This document shows positions 31,969 to 40,308 of a DNA stretch of 64,000 bases, in pieces. The position numbers and the translations under genes were made by a program. How positions within the stretch are numbered: the stretch's first letter is position 1; the number at the start of each line of letters is the position of its first letter. Under the pieces are notes generated by a model, which ran no database searches, had not been told where the DNA came from, and saw nothing but the letters and a program-made list of their open reading frames with translations. Origin of the DNA: Yamadazyma tenuis (Eukaryota; Ascomycota; Pichiomycetes; Serinales; Debaryomycetaceae); the NCBI RefSeq assembly GCF_029203305.1, contig NC_089467.1, positions 1,054,001 through 1,118,000 of the forward strand, in the 5' to 3' direction.

Positions 31969-32796
31969 ATGATAGCAGCATTTCCTAAATCTTGGTCGAA
32001 ATCAAAAACGTCCGGCATTTTGTCCTTTCTTACTTCTACAACAGCATCATATAATACTCTAATGAGATTGTTTCAGATCCACTCAAATTGGAAGACCAAT
32101 TGTCTCCTGTTCCTGAGGGGTCTCGGCTGTGCCTTTGGGGGTGTTACGTTTCCCAAAGTTGGTGACGTTTATAAAAAAAGACTTGGTTTGGTGATATTGA
32201 TGGTTATCTATGCTATGGAAATCATCGTGAAAATCATCGTGAAAATCATCTCTTCTACAAAATGGTACCAAATAGCCATTGAAAGAGTTATTACTGGATT
32301 GGCAGTTGGATGTGTGACTATGTCTTCTCCTCTATTCTTCAGGGAAAGTGCCCCAAAAGATCATAGGAACATTGGTTTGCTGTTTTCAGTTGTCCATTAC
32401 TTTTGGATCATTCTGGGTTATTGTACCACATATGGAATAAAGTCTGCTTACTCAAACTCGAGACACGGGAGAACTTCTTTGGCATTGTGTTTAGCCTGGG
32501 CCATTCTCTCGACCATTGATATGATTTCCAAGCCTGAATCCTTACGGTATTTGGTTGAAAAGAGTAATATCGAAGAAGCCAAAGCATCTATTGCCAATTC
32601 TAGCATCGTTTATTTGGTATTTTGGTTGTTCTTTGTGTACTTTTTTGTACACCAAACCAAAGGCTTGTCTCTGGACAAGGTCGATGAGTACATCTCATCG
32701 AGCGTCAAACCATGGAATTCTGGCAGTTGGATCCCTCCTCTGAAAGACGACATGACAGCCCCTAGCCAGAAGAGAACCTTCAAGAGCGGGTGCTAG
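31969..32796 (+). pseudogene. Hexose transporter relic with the central half deleted
   Basis: An open frame of 275 codons. Residues 1-210 align by eye with the N-terminal half of HXT/HGT sugar transporters: FGGVTFPKVGD, YQIAIERVITGLAVGCVTMS, RTSLALCLAWAILS, then KPESLRYLVEKSNIEEAKAS for the usual PESPRYLVEKG loop. The sequence then jumps in frame to the normal C-terminus: VFWLFFVYFFVHQTKGLSLD, DEYISSSVKPWNSGSWIPP. About five to six membrane helices of the second half are missing. The N-terminal helix 1 is also poor, and conserved Pro and Arg of the loops are replaced. A working transporter is unlikely, although the frame has stayed open. Confidence 0.8.
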
Positions 32797-32998
32797 AGTA
32801 AGTAGCGAAAAATTTAAATCTCAGTAGAATATTTCGCAACCTACAAATCCCAGGCGCGGCAGGGCACAAACCTAAATGGCTGCAAACAAGCAATATGCGA
32901 TATCGCCAAAAACAAAAAAACAAGTCGATTAAAGCTACTAACAAAACATTACACACTAGCAAAAAGGAAAGGTGGAGGCTCAACTCAAATTAATTGAC

Positions 32999-33745
32999 TT
33001 AGAGCAAAGCAACAACGGCAGCCAAACCAGCAATAACTGACACACCCTTGATACCAGCAGCACCTGACTGGGTAGCAACAGATGGTTCAGCGGAGGCGAC
33101 AGAAGAAGCGGGGGCAGAAGAAGCAGGGGCAGAAGATTCATCATCATCATCATCATCGTCATCACCTTCATTAGCAGCAGAAGAAGCAGCAGAAGAAGCA
33201 GCAACAGCAGTGTTTTCTTCGGTGCTTGGAGCTGAAGTTGTGACTCCAGTGGTGGCGGCAGCGGAAGTAGCTTCTTCTGTGGTGGCTGGAGGAGAAGAAG
33301 TGGTGGCGGCAGCAGCAGAAGATTCAGCAGTGGTGGTGGCACCTCCTCGGGAAGCTGCAGAAATTAAAGCTGCAGAAGCTGAGTCTGGAAGAAACAAGTA
33401 TGGTGAAGGCACACCAGCAGAGGAACAAAGAGAAGTGGCCAAGGAAGTAAAAGTACCGACTTCACTGCCAGCACAGGCAGAGGCAACACAGTCAGCGACT
33501 TCACCACTCCAGTTGGTTATGACACACAAACATCCGGTATCCCAGTATGGACATGGAGTAATACCAGTATCTTGCTTAACACATGCTTGGGCACAGCTTG
33601 GCAAGTCAGCGTAGATCCTGTCGGCGAAACCATTGATGGAGGCAGTATGAGGAACACTTGGGAATGTGGCGTATGGATTGGTGGTAGATGCACCCAAAGC
33701 GATAGTAGCGGCAGCTAATGAAAAAATAACCTTGTTAGAAAACAT
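32999..33745 (-). CDS. CFEM-domain GPI cell-wall protein (haem-binding type)
   Basis: 248 aa from MFSNKVIFSLAAATIALG, a signal peptide; an upstream in-frame extension to 33787 is ignored. The CFEM domain (about 30-115) has the eight Cys pattern and Asp69 in CPYWDTGCLCV, the residue that ligates haem iron in C. albicans Csa2/Rbt5. A Ser/Thr/Ala-rich stalk with a run of seven Asp (minus-strand GAT/GAC codons near 33139-33161) and a hydrophobic tail (GVSVIAGLAAVVALL) follow, giving a GPI anchor. Such proteins take haem from haemoglobin and pass it through the wall. First member of the CFEM cluster. Confidence 0.92.
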   Translation of the reverse strand: MFSNKVIFSLAAATIALGASTTNPYATFPSVPHTASINGFADRIYADLPSCAQACVKQDTGITPCPYWDTGCLCVITNWSGEVADCVASACAGSEVGTFTSLATSLCSSAGVPSPYLFLPDSASAALISAASRGGATTTAESSAAAATTSSPPATTEEATSAAATTGVTTSAPSTEENTAVAASSAASSAANEGDDDDDDDDESSAPASSAPASSVASAEPSVATQSGAAGIKGVSVIAGLAAVVALL

Positions 33746-34384
33746 AGCGAATGGAATTATTGAAGGGGATTGAGAAGATATTCTCATTGGGCTGGGGGAT
33801 TGTCGCTTTTATAACAATTTTATCTACCTGAAGCTAATACCAAATATGGTACAACCTTGACTAGAAGCAGGACCAGTGTCTATGCACTCAGCTAGATAGT
33901 TTTTTAAAAAAATGCCGTTTAGGAAATAGTAAAATACCTTGTTCCTACACCGATATTCGGGTCAAGCTAGAGGGTCAGGCTGCAACTGAAAAAATACAAT
34001 TTTTTTATTGAGCTTCATGCATTATGCACAAAGTTGAAAAAGATAAAATCACCTCGAGATGGCTACCAACGCTCGAAATCTAAATGTCAACAACATCCTT
34101 TTGTCCTCAATTTTTAGCCAACGAGAGACTACAATCTATATATACATATGCTATAAGGTTTACTGTCAATACCCACTCTAGGCAAGTCAACACTCTCTAA
34201 TGTAAATATAAGTAATCTTACAAAGGATAATTACCAGCGAATTCGGCGCCAAGAACAAAGCGATCCTGAGTGCGGAGTTATCGGACAGCCGAACGGGTTT
34301 TCGATAACTCCAGAGGTTCTCCGACCCTGGCAAATTCGCCTAATATTACTTGAGTACAACCTTGTATATTGAAGCATTTAAGTC
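33746..34384. promoter_or_regulatory. Promoter region of the first CFEM gene
   Basis: 639 bp upstream of the CFEM gene starting at 33745. It contains GCCAAGAA at 34248-34255, the PacC/Rim101-type consensus, and the nested inverted repeat listed separately at 34237-34339. No coding frame seen. Direct function not shown. Confidence 0.45.
34237..34339. repeat. 103-bp nested inverted repeat
   Basis: Three nested arm pairs: GCGAATT (34237-34243) with AATTCGC (34333-34339), AGAAC (34252-34256) with GTTCT (34316-34320), and GGAGTTATCG (34274-34283) with CGATAACTCC (34302-34311), the last a perfect 10-bp pair with an 18-nt loop. The inner arms contain GATAA/TTATC. Could be a folded transcript element, a factor-binding palindrome or a relic; not assigned. 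Confidence 0.6.
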
Positions 34385-35053
34385 TTACATGAGGATAGCG
34401 AATAGGGAGCCTAAAATAATCATAAATAAGCTTCCCGTAACTTTAATTTCCATGGCACCATCTCTAGAGGAGGAAGAGCTAGATGTGCCAGAGCTAGAAG
34501 CAGAACTAGAACCTGAACTAGAGTCCGAATCGGATGAAGTATTGTTTCCAGTAGCTTCGGCTTCAGCTTCAGCTTCTGAAGTAATACTGCTGCTAGATTG
34601 GACTTCGACAGAGATCCCCAACGACCCCAACAAAGAGTTGAATGCAGTTTCAGTAGGAGAAGGAACAGCTTCATTGTATACACCGGCAGCAGCAGTCAAT
34701 GCAGCAGTAATCGAAGAAGGCATTAACCAAAGATTGGCACCAACAGAAGAACATAAGGAGTAGGCCAAAGAGGTAGCACTAACGACATCTTCACCTTCAC
34801 AGTCTGCAGCAATACACTGACCGACCAAGCCAGACCATTGTGGCATCACACACAAACAACCGGTATCCCAGTATGGACATGGGGTGTTACCAACAGATAC
34901 CTTAACACAGTCTTTGGCACAAGATGGTAATTCTGAATATATGGGATCAGCGAATCCGTTAATGGAAGCTGTCTTAGGAACCTGAGGATAAGTGTCCCAG
35001 TTTGAAGCAGTAATGACGGATGACAAGTATAAAATCAACAAACCAAATTGCAT
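34385..35053 (-). CDS. CFEM-domain GPI protein, divergent from the ferric reductase
   Basis: 222 aa. Signal peptide MQFGLLILYLSSVITAS. CFEM domain (about 21-110) with eight Cys and Asp63 in CPYWDTGCLCVMPQW. A Ser/Gly/Glu-rich stalk (about 150-195) follows and then a C-terminal hydrophobic GPI signal (GSLFMIILGSLFAILM). It is transcribed away from the FRP1-like gene across a 650-bp shared promoter. From memory, PGA7 and FRP1 are also neighbours in C. albicans, so this may be the positional counterpart; this needs a synteny check. Confidence 0.92.
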   Translation of the reverse strand: MQFGLLILYLSSVITASNWDTYPQVPKTASINGFADPIYSELPSCAKDCVKVSVGNTPCPYWDTGCLCVMPQWSGLVGQCIAADCEGEDVVSATSLAYSLCSSVGANLWLMPSSITAALTAAAGVYNEAVPSPTETAFNSLLGSLGISVEVQSSSSITSEAEAEAEATGNNTSSDSDSSSGSSSASSSGTSSSSSSRDGAMEIKVTGSLFMIILGSLFAILM

Positions 35054-35703
35054 AATGTAGTAGGTATGGGAAATTCTTAGAGTATTTTTTTGAATTTATT
35101 ACCAGCTAGTTGGTTAAATATGATTTGAGAGATGAGGCAACTGTAAAATGGTTGTAAATCAAACGACCTCTCACGGGTCGGAAATACCGTACTAATTTAA
35201 TGTAGGAGAACACAAAACCATTGTGATCAACATGTGCACTTTAATATACGGATGCAGCCTATCAATGAAAATAGCGAAAAAGGACACCAGGGCACTAAAT
35301 GGGGATTTTATGCAAACTTCAACAAGTTGGTGGCTGAGCTGCTCTCACACTTGTTTGTGTATAAAGGCTATTGGTGGGATACTTCACCTGGGCTCGGAGG
35401 AGGCCATATTACAATTTCACTCAACTGATTGAAAAGATAATACCTTCAGCTTATGAATGCACTAGGCGCATTTATTGCCAAGCGAATAATTTTTCTTTGG
35501 GTTCGGCTTTTTACTGCAACTTGGGGTAAGTCGCTTATACAGGATACCGCCAGCCCACTTTCGGGAACCCTTAAAGCTCAGCAGCCATTCAACTGAGGAA
35601 TCAACAGTTTCCATTTAAGTCGATGGCATAGTTATTTTTTTCAAGGGTTTTTATTTCTTATAAAGAACCCACCTAAAGCACATATTTCCTGGGCTCTAAA
35701 AAA
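35054..35703. promoter_or_regulatory. Bidirectional promoter between CFEM and ferric reductase genes
   Basis: 650 bp. Contains GCCAAG (35477-35482), a CCAAT box in reverse orientation (ATTGG near 35370) and a TATAAAG element at about 35659, 45 bp before the reductase ATG. Co-regulation of the two genes by iron or pH is inferred from their function and position. Confidence 0.45.
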
Positions 35704-37761
35704 ATGGCTGACCCTGTTCCATTTTACTTACAGCCGTATGTGGAGAATGATAGGAATGAAAAGTTCCAGTGGTTAACGTATGGTGTCGTGTTAATAGCCT
35801 TTGGTCTTCACGGAATAATTTTCCACTGGATCCCGATATACTTGAGAAAACAACGATCCGAATCCTCCAACATCACCCCAAGATACTTTACTTTCTTGAG
35901 AGGGTGGGAGCTACTCAATGTTTCCCACAAGTTCACCATTCCTTTATTGGGGTCTTTCTACATCCAGCCAAGCATGTTCCTTTTATTTGCAGCCTACTTG
36001 GCAATTATGGGTGTATTCTCTATGTCACAAGTGAGCGACATAACTTACCTTCCTCGATTATATGTTGTTGCAAAGAGAATCAGTAAAGTGTCACTTTCGA
36101 ACTTGCCTTTAATTTACGTCATGATCATCAAAAATGATTTGGTGACCTCCCTCACTGGGATCAAACATGATAAATTATTGTTCTTCCACAAATGGTTCTC
36201 CAGAACCATGTTTACGATGATCTCCATTCATGTGGTGCTTGCTTCAAGATACTGGTTGCATTTGGGATTCCCCGTCATGTTGGTTATCCCTCCTCAAATC
36301 TTCGGTTTTATTGCCTTTGGATCATTTTTCTTATTGAACTTCGCCAGTTTCAAGTTTATTCGGAGGTGGGCCTACGACTTCTTCTTGGTTCAACACAGAG
36401 TATTCTCATTCATTATGTTGTTGTTTGTTCTTTTCCACAACTCTACTAACACCACTGGCGCAGTTGTGTTGTCTGTCCATCAGTTGGTTATCGACAATAT
36501 ACTATGTCGTATCATCGCCTTTGTACATACAAGACAGTCTCCTACCAAAGGAAAGTCCACTTTTGAGATCTTGGATGAAGATACAGTGTTGGTTACGGTC
36601 AAGTTGAATGCTTTCCCATACCTGGAGATGAAATGGTGGAGAAGGTTCTTGCCAAAATGGAATACTTGGAAAGCGGGTCAACACGTATACTTGACGGTAC
36701 CTAAGGTCAAGTGGTTTCAGAAGCATCCTTTCACCATCGCCAGTATCAGTGAGAGTGGTGAAATGAAATTCGTTATTCGCGTGCAAAAGGGTTTCACCAA
36801 GAAGTTGAGAAATAAGATTCTTAGGTTACAAGAACAACAGAAACAAGAAAGACATCAGTATAGAGAACCCTCACCCGCTGGATCTGACATAACTTCCAGC
36901 TCCATTAACGTAGAGACTGAGCTATTGCCTGCCACCAGGAGAATTGGGTTGGCTTCTAAGGGGATATTTGGGTCTATTGGAGCATTTGTTTCTAAAATCA
37001 ATCCTTTCAGCAAGGGCGCCCCAGCAGTAGATCATGAGAAGAACGAAGAAAATGAAGACGATGATGTGGTTTTGAAGGCCACTTTTGCAGGTCCTTTTGG
37101 GGCCCAATATCAGCCCTTAATCACCTTTGATTCTGTTCTTTTCTTTGGTGCTGGTTCAGGTGCTGCCTTCTCATTTCCGGTTTGTCTTGATTTGTTGAAC
37201 ACTATCCAAAGAAGAAATAGCGTTCATGACTACTTCGGTAGAAACCCTCTGCCCCTTATCAAATTGGTATGGGCTATCAAGAAGAGTGCCAACGTTTGCT
37301 GGTTCCGCTTCGTCCTTGATGAATTGGCCCAATATTGTCAAGAAGGTCTTCTTTCCATTGACGTATATGTCACTCAAGAAAAAGATAGAGAACTCTACGA
37401 TATTAGCGAAGGTTCTTCCTCAGAGTCTTATTCCCAATATGAACCTCATCCTCAAGAAGAAACTGATACGAACAAGTCTACAGATAAGGAAGAAGATCAA
37501 GGTATCCTGGTCTCACAAACCGGGTCTTCGGTTACCATTTATGACGTCCCCAATGTGAAGTTCCATTATTCTCGACCTAACATAGACGGAGTGATAAAGC
37601 ACCATGTGGATCACTTGAAGGATGGTACGAATTTCAGATCAATGGCGGTGGTGAGTTGCGGACCTCTTGCTTTCAACCACACCATTGAAAAGGAATGCCA
37701 AAAACAAAGATGGGATATGGAAGCCCCTGATATTTATTGTTATACTGAATCATTTGGTTAG
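35704..37761 (+). CDS. FRP1: Ferric reductase-like transmembrane protein (FRP1/FRE type)
   Basis: 685 aa. Seven or so membrane helices in the first half. The bis-haem ligands are intact: His162/His176 (FFHKWFSRTMFTMISIHVV) and His231/His245 (QHRVFSFIMLLFVLFH), each pair spaced by 13 residues. FAD-binding motif HPFTIAS (about 341-347); NAD(P)H motif GPFGAQYQ and GAGSGAAFSF; C-terminal CGP in VVSCGPLAFNHT. An acidic, disordered insert (about 380-460) breaks the reductase domain, and a second one lies near 560-620. No signal peptide. In C. albicans, Frp proteins act with CFEM proteins in haem uptake; the surrounding CFEM genes support the same role. Confidence 0.88.
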   Translation: MADPVPFYLQPYVENDRNEKFQWLTYGVVLIAFGLHGIIFHWIPIYLRKQRSESSNITPRYFTFLRGWELLNVSHKFTIPLLGSFYIQPSMFLLFAAYLAIMGVFSMSQVSDITYLPRLYVVAKRISKVSLSNLPLIYVMIIKNDLVTSLTGIKHDKLLFFHKWFSRTMFTMISIHVVLASRYWLHLGFPVMLVIPPQIFGFIAFGSFFLLNFASFKFIRRWAYDFFLVQHRVFSFIMLLFVLFHNSTNTTGAVVLSVHQLVIDNILCRIIAFVHTRQSPTKGKSTFEILDEDTVLVTVKLNAFPYLEMKWWRRFLPKWNTWKAGQHVYLTVPKVKWFQKHPFTIASISESGEMKFVIRVQKGFTKKLRNKILRLQEQQKQERHQYREPSPAGSDITSSSINVETELLPATRRIGLASKGIFGSIGAFVSKINPFSKGAPAVDHEKNEENEDDDVVLKATFAGPFGAQYQPLITFDSVLFFGAGSGAAFSFPVCLDLLNTIQRRNSVHDYFGRNPLPLIKLVWAIKKSANVCWFRFVLDELAQYCQEGLLSIDVYVTQEKDRELYDISEGSSSESYSQYEPHPQEETDTNKSTDKEEDQGILVSQTGSSVTIYDVPNVKFHYSRPNIDGVIKHHVDHLKDGTNFRSMAVVSCGPLAFNHTIEKECQKQRWDMEAPDIYCYTESFG

Positions 37762-37978
37762 TTTAGATGTACATAATTATTTATTGGATTTTATCACAGC
37801 AGTCCTATTATGGAGGTATTCTACTTACAGCCACCTAATTCGCAGTCGCGGCAATAGAACCAGCATAAAATACATATTTACCAACATAAGTGAGTTTTCA
37901 ATTCAAACACCTATATAAGTATAAAGTCTAACACTTAAGCCATATTTTGGCACGAACTTTCAAGACCAAGCAGCCAGA

Positions 37979-39115
37979 TTAGAAGAAGAACCCAATGAAA
38001 GAAACAACCAAGACCATGAAAGTGACAGGTTTGGACGCAGCGGCTTGGCCTTCGAAAGTCGAAACCGCACCAGCACTTTCTGCAGCAACGGTCTGTTTGG
38101 CACCAGAGGTGGCACCAGAGGTGGTACCAGAGGTGGTACCAGAAGTAGCTCTGGCTGGGGTGGTGGTCTCAGTAATTGGGCAGTAAGTGGTGTAAGTGGT
38201 GGTTTCTTCAGTGACAACGGTGACTCCAGTGGTGACAGGAACTTCACTACACTTGTTTTCAGTACATGATGTCACAGTGATAACTGTAGTTTTGTAGTCA
38301 CCATATGTAGAAGTGTAAGTGGTTGGATTACCGCTAGCATCGGTAGTAACAAACACTTCGCAGCTGGTGGTTACAGTGATGGTGTCAGTCAAGGTGGTGG
38401 TGACAGTAGTGTATGTGCTTGGGTAGTGCGAGCAAATGGCACAGACAGTTTCAGTTTCAGTTGTGGTCTCAGACTTGGTGGCGGTCCCGTTACCGTAGAA
38501 ACCGCTTGAAGGTGTTACAACATCTGATGATACAACAGCAGCGGATGATGCAACAGCAGCAGAAGTAATAGCAGCCGCAGAAGATACGACGGTCTCAGAA
38601 GTAATAGCAGCCGCAGAAGATACGACGGTCTTAGAAGAAGATGTGGCTTCAGAGGAAGATTCAGCCTCATCGGTGATGGCAGCAGCAGCAGCAGCCAAAT
38701 TAGCAGCAGCAGCAGTACCAATATACCAGGATGGATCATCAAGACCCGCAGATGAGCAGATACTTGTAGCCAAGGAAGTCATAGACACGACATCAGAACC
38801 ACTGCAAGATGAAGCCACACACTCAGCTATTAAATTAGCAAAATTAGACATTACACACAAACATCCTGTATCCCAATATGGACATGGGGTAATGCTAGTG
38901 TCCTGCTTAACACACGGTTGAGCACAGCTTGGCAATTCATCGTAGATCTTGTCCGCAAAACCGTTGATGGAAGCAGTTCTAGCCACGGTTGGGTAAGTGG
39001 CGTATGGGTTGGTTGTTGAGGAGGTTGCGTCTGGAGCGGAAGTAACCCCAGAAGAAGATGCAGCAGCAACGGTGGTTGCAACTGCAAATAAAAGACTTAA
39101 GTTTTTAACCCACAT
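37979..39115 (-). CDS. CFEM-domain GPI protein with Thr-rich stalk (duplication unit 1)
   Basis: 378 aa. Signal peptide MWVKNLSLLFAVATTVAAAS. CFEM domain (about 40-125) with eight Cys and Asp82 in CPYWDTGCLCV. An Ala/Ser stalk, then a Thr/Val-rich region with further Cys (ETVCAICSHYP, VTSCTENKCSEVPVTT) that resembles adhesin stalks, then a hydrophobic GPI tail ending FIGFFF. The last 170 residues are nearly identical to those of the gene at 40309-42171, and the promoters are also alike, so these arose by tandem duplication. Confidence 0.92.
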   Translation of the reverse strand: MWVKNLSLLFAVATTVAAASSSGVTSAPDATSSTTNPYATYPTVARTASINGFADKIYDELPSCAQPCVKQDTSITPCPYWDTGCLCVMSNFANLIAECVASSCSGSDVVSMTSLATSICSSAGLDDPSWYIGTAAAANLAAAAAAITDEAESSSEATSSSKTVVSSAAAITSETVVSSAAAITSAAVASSAAVVSSDVVTPSSGFYGNGTATKSETTTETETVCAICSHYPSTYTTVTTTLTDTITVTTSCEVFVTTDASGNPTTYTSTYGDYKTTVITVTSCTENKCSEVPVTTGVTVVTEETTTYTTYCPITETTTPARATSGTTSGTTSGATSGAKQTVAAESAGAVSTFEGQAAASKPVTFMVLVVSFIGFFF

Positions 39116-39768
39116 GATAACGAGTGACTGAGTTTGAAGCTATTTTTTGACTTTCAAAAGATCTAACCAGATCAAAAATGGGCTAACCCAGGACTATATG
39201 TACTTGAAGCTGATTGCATAGCGACCAGTAAACATGGAAATGTACTAAAAAATATTTATGCATAAGGCAGGATGATCTGTTCCTCTTGAGTCGGTTTGTA
39301 GCTGGATGTTTCCAAAAAGAACGCAGGTAATCTCTAGGATTGTGTGCTTCACGTATAATCATTAGATTCAAAATCGTCAAGGTAAAGATTGAATTGCAAA
39401 ATAAAAAATATTCTGCCTTTTAGCGAGCGTTTGCAAATGCAAACCTCCGAATTAGCCAGTGATATACCAATAAAAATGCGTCTCATGCATAAGCATAATT
39501 GCCAAGATGGAATCTCAGCGGGGGAGCTGATGAAGCAGATAATTTAAGGTATACCAGCCTGCCGTTTTGGTAGCCTGAATATTGTTTTAAGAAATAAGAC
39601 TCTAATCCGAGGCGGCTTTGTGAAACCGGCTTCCCTAGGATGAAACGATATGTCCGCAGCCAATGGAATTTTTTTCCTTGTCTGTAGACACACCTAATTA
39701 CCCTGGTGCATTATTCATTTTGAGCGGCTGGCTTTTACGAAGTCTAGACAATAGTTTTAATGCACTAA
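39116..39768. promoter_or_regulatory. Duplicated CFEM promoter, copy 1
   Basis: Closely matches 42172-42846 upstream of the paralogous gene. Best-preserved are the first 190 bp and a block near 39600-39660 (TCCGAGGCGGCTTTGTGA, then CCGGCTTCCCTAGGATGA). GCCAAGA at 39501-39507 is present in both copies. Preservation suggests cis-regulatory content. Confidence 0.5.
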
Positions 39769-40035
39769 CATGAGACTGCTTACAATAAAAATTCCAATAA
39801 GAGCAGCGCTTATAGTTGAATTTTGATACTCTATTTTACTGGGTTCTAATGGGTCAATTATGCTTCTAATTTTTACCGGTATTGTACAAAGAGAAAAACA
39901 AGTATTTAAGTAGCAAGGAAGGTAGATGACATGTAGGCAGCGACAGCGATGAATCCGAGAGCAATAACAGATAAAATTTTGAAAGAAACCATTTCTAAAG
40001 GTTGAAGAGTGAAACTGAAAATCCCACGCAACCAA
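39769..40035 (-). pseudogene. Fused relics of the orphan secreted gene tail and a short CFEM gene
   Basis: The stretch 39769-39905 aligns with 43936-44073, the end of the orphan gene and its 3' flank. On the minus strand, an ATG at 39992 opens a 28-codon frame ending at 39906 (MVSFKILSVIALGFIAVAAY start), which matches the signal peptide of the short CFEM gene at 44501; its CFEM domain is deleted. The left edge abuts promoter sequence equivalent to 42846. So this is what remains of two genes after two deletions. The 28-codon frame could still be translated, but has no domain. Confidence 0.75.
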
Positions 40036-40308
40036 AACTTAGACTGCCTCTGATGCTTATTGTTCATATTTGAGAAGTTTTCGTTCCTTGATCTGATGGA
40101 TTGGGTCAGAACTTTCTGACCGAAATTGCAAAAGGGCCGTAAAAGGCCGACCCTTGTTGCACGAATTAATTCTCATTCGCGGCCGCAACAACACCATAAA
40201 CTACATAAACTACACGTTTACCAACATTTCTCTTAATTCATACACTTAGATTAAAACAAAATATAAAAGCCACGCTTTGGCACGAACCTTCAAGACTAAA
40301 TAGCCAGA

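Noticed and set aside
33048..33614. Plus-strand frame of 188 codons opposite the first CFEM gene
   Set aside because: Shadow of the Ala/Ser-rich minus-strand gene; low-complexity Ala/Glu translation with no family resemblance.
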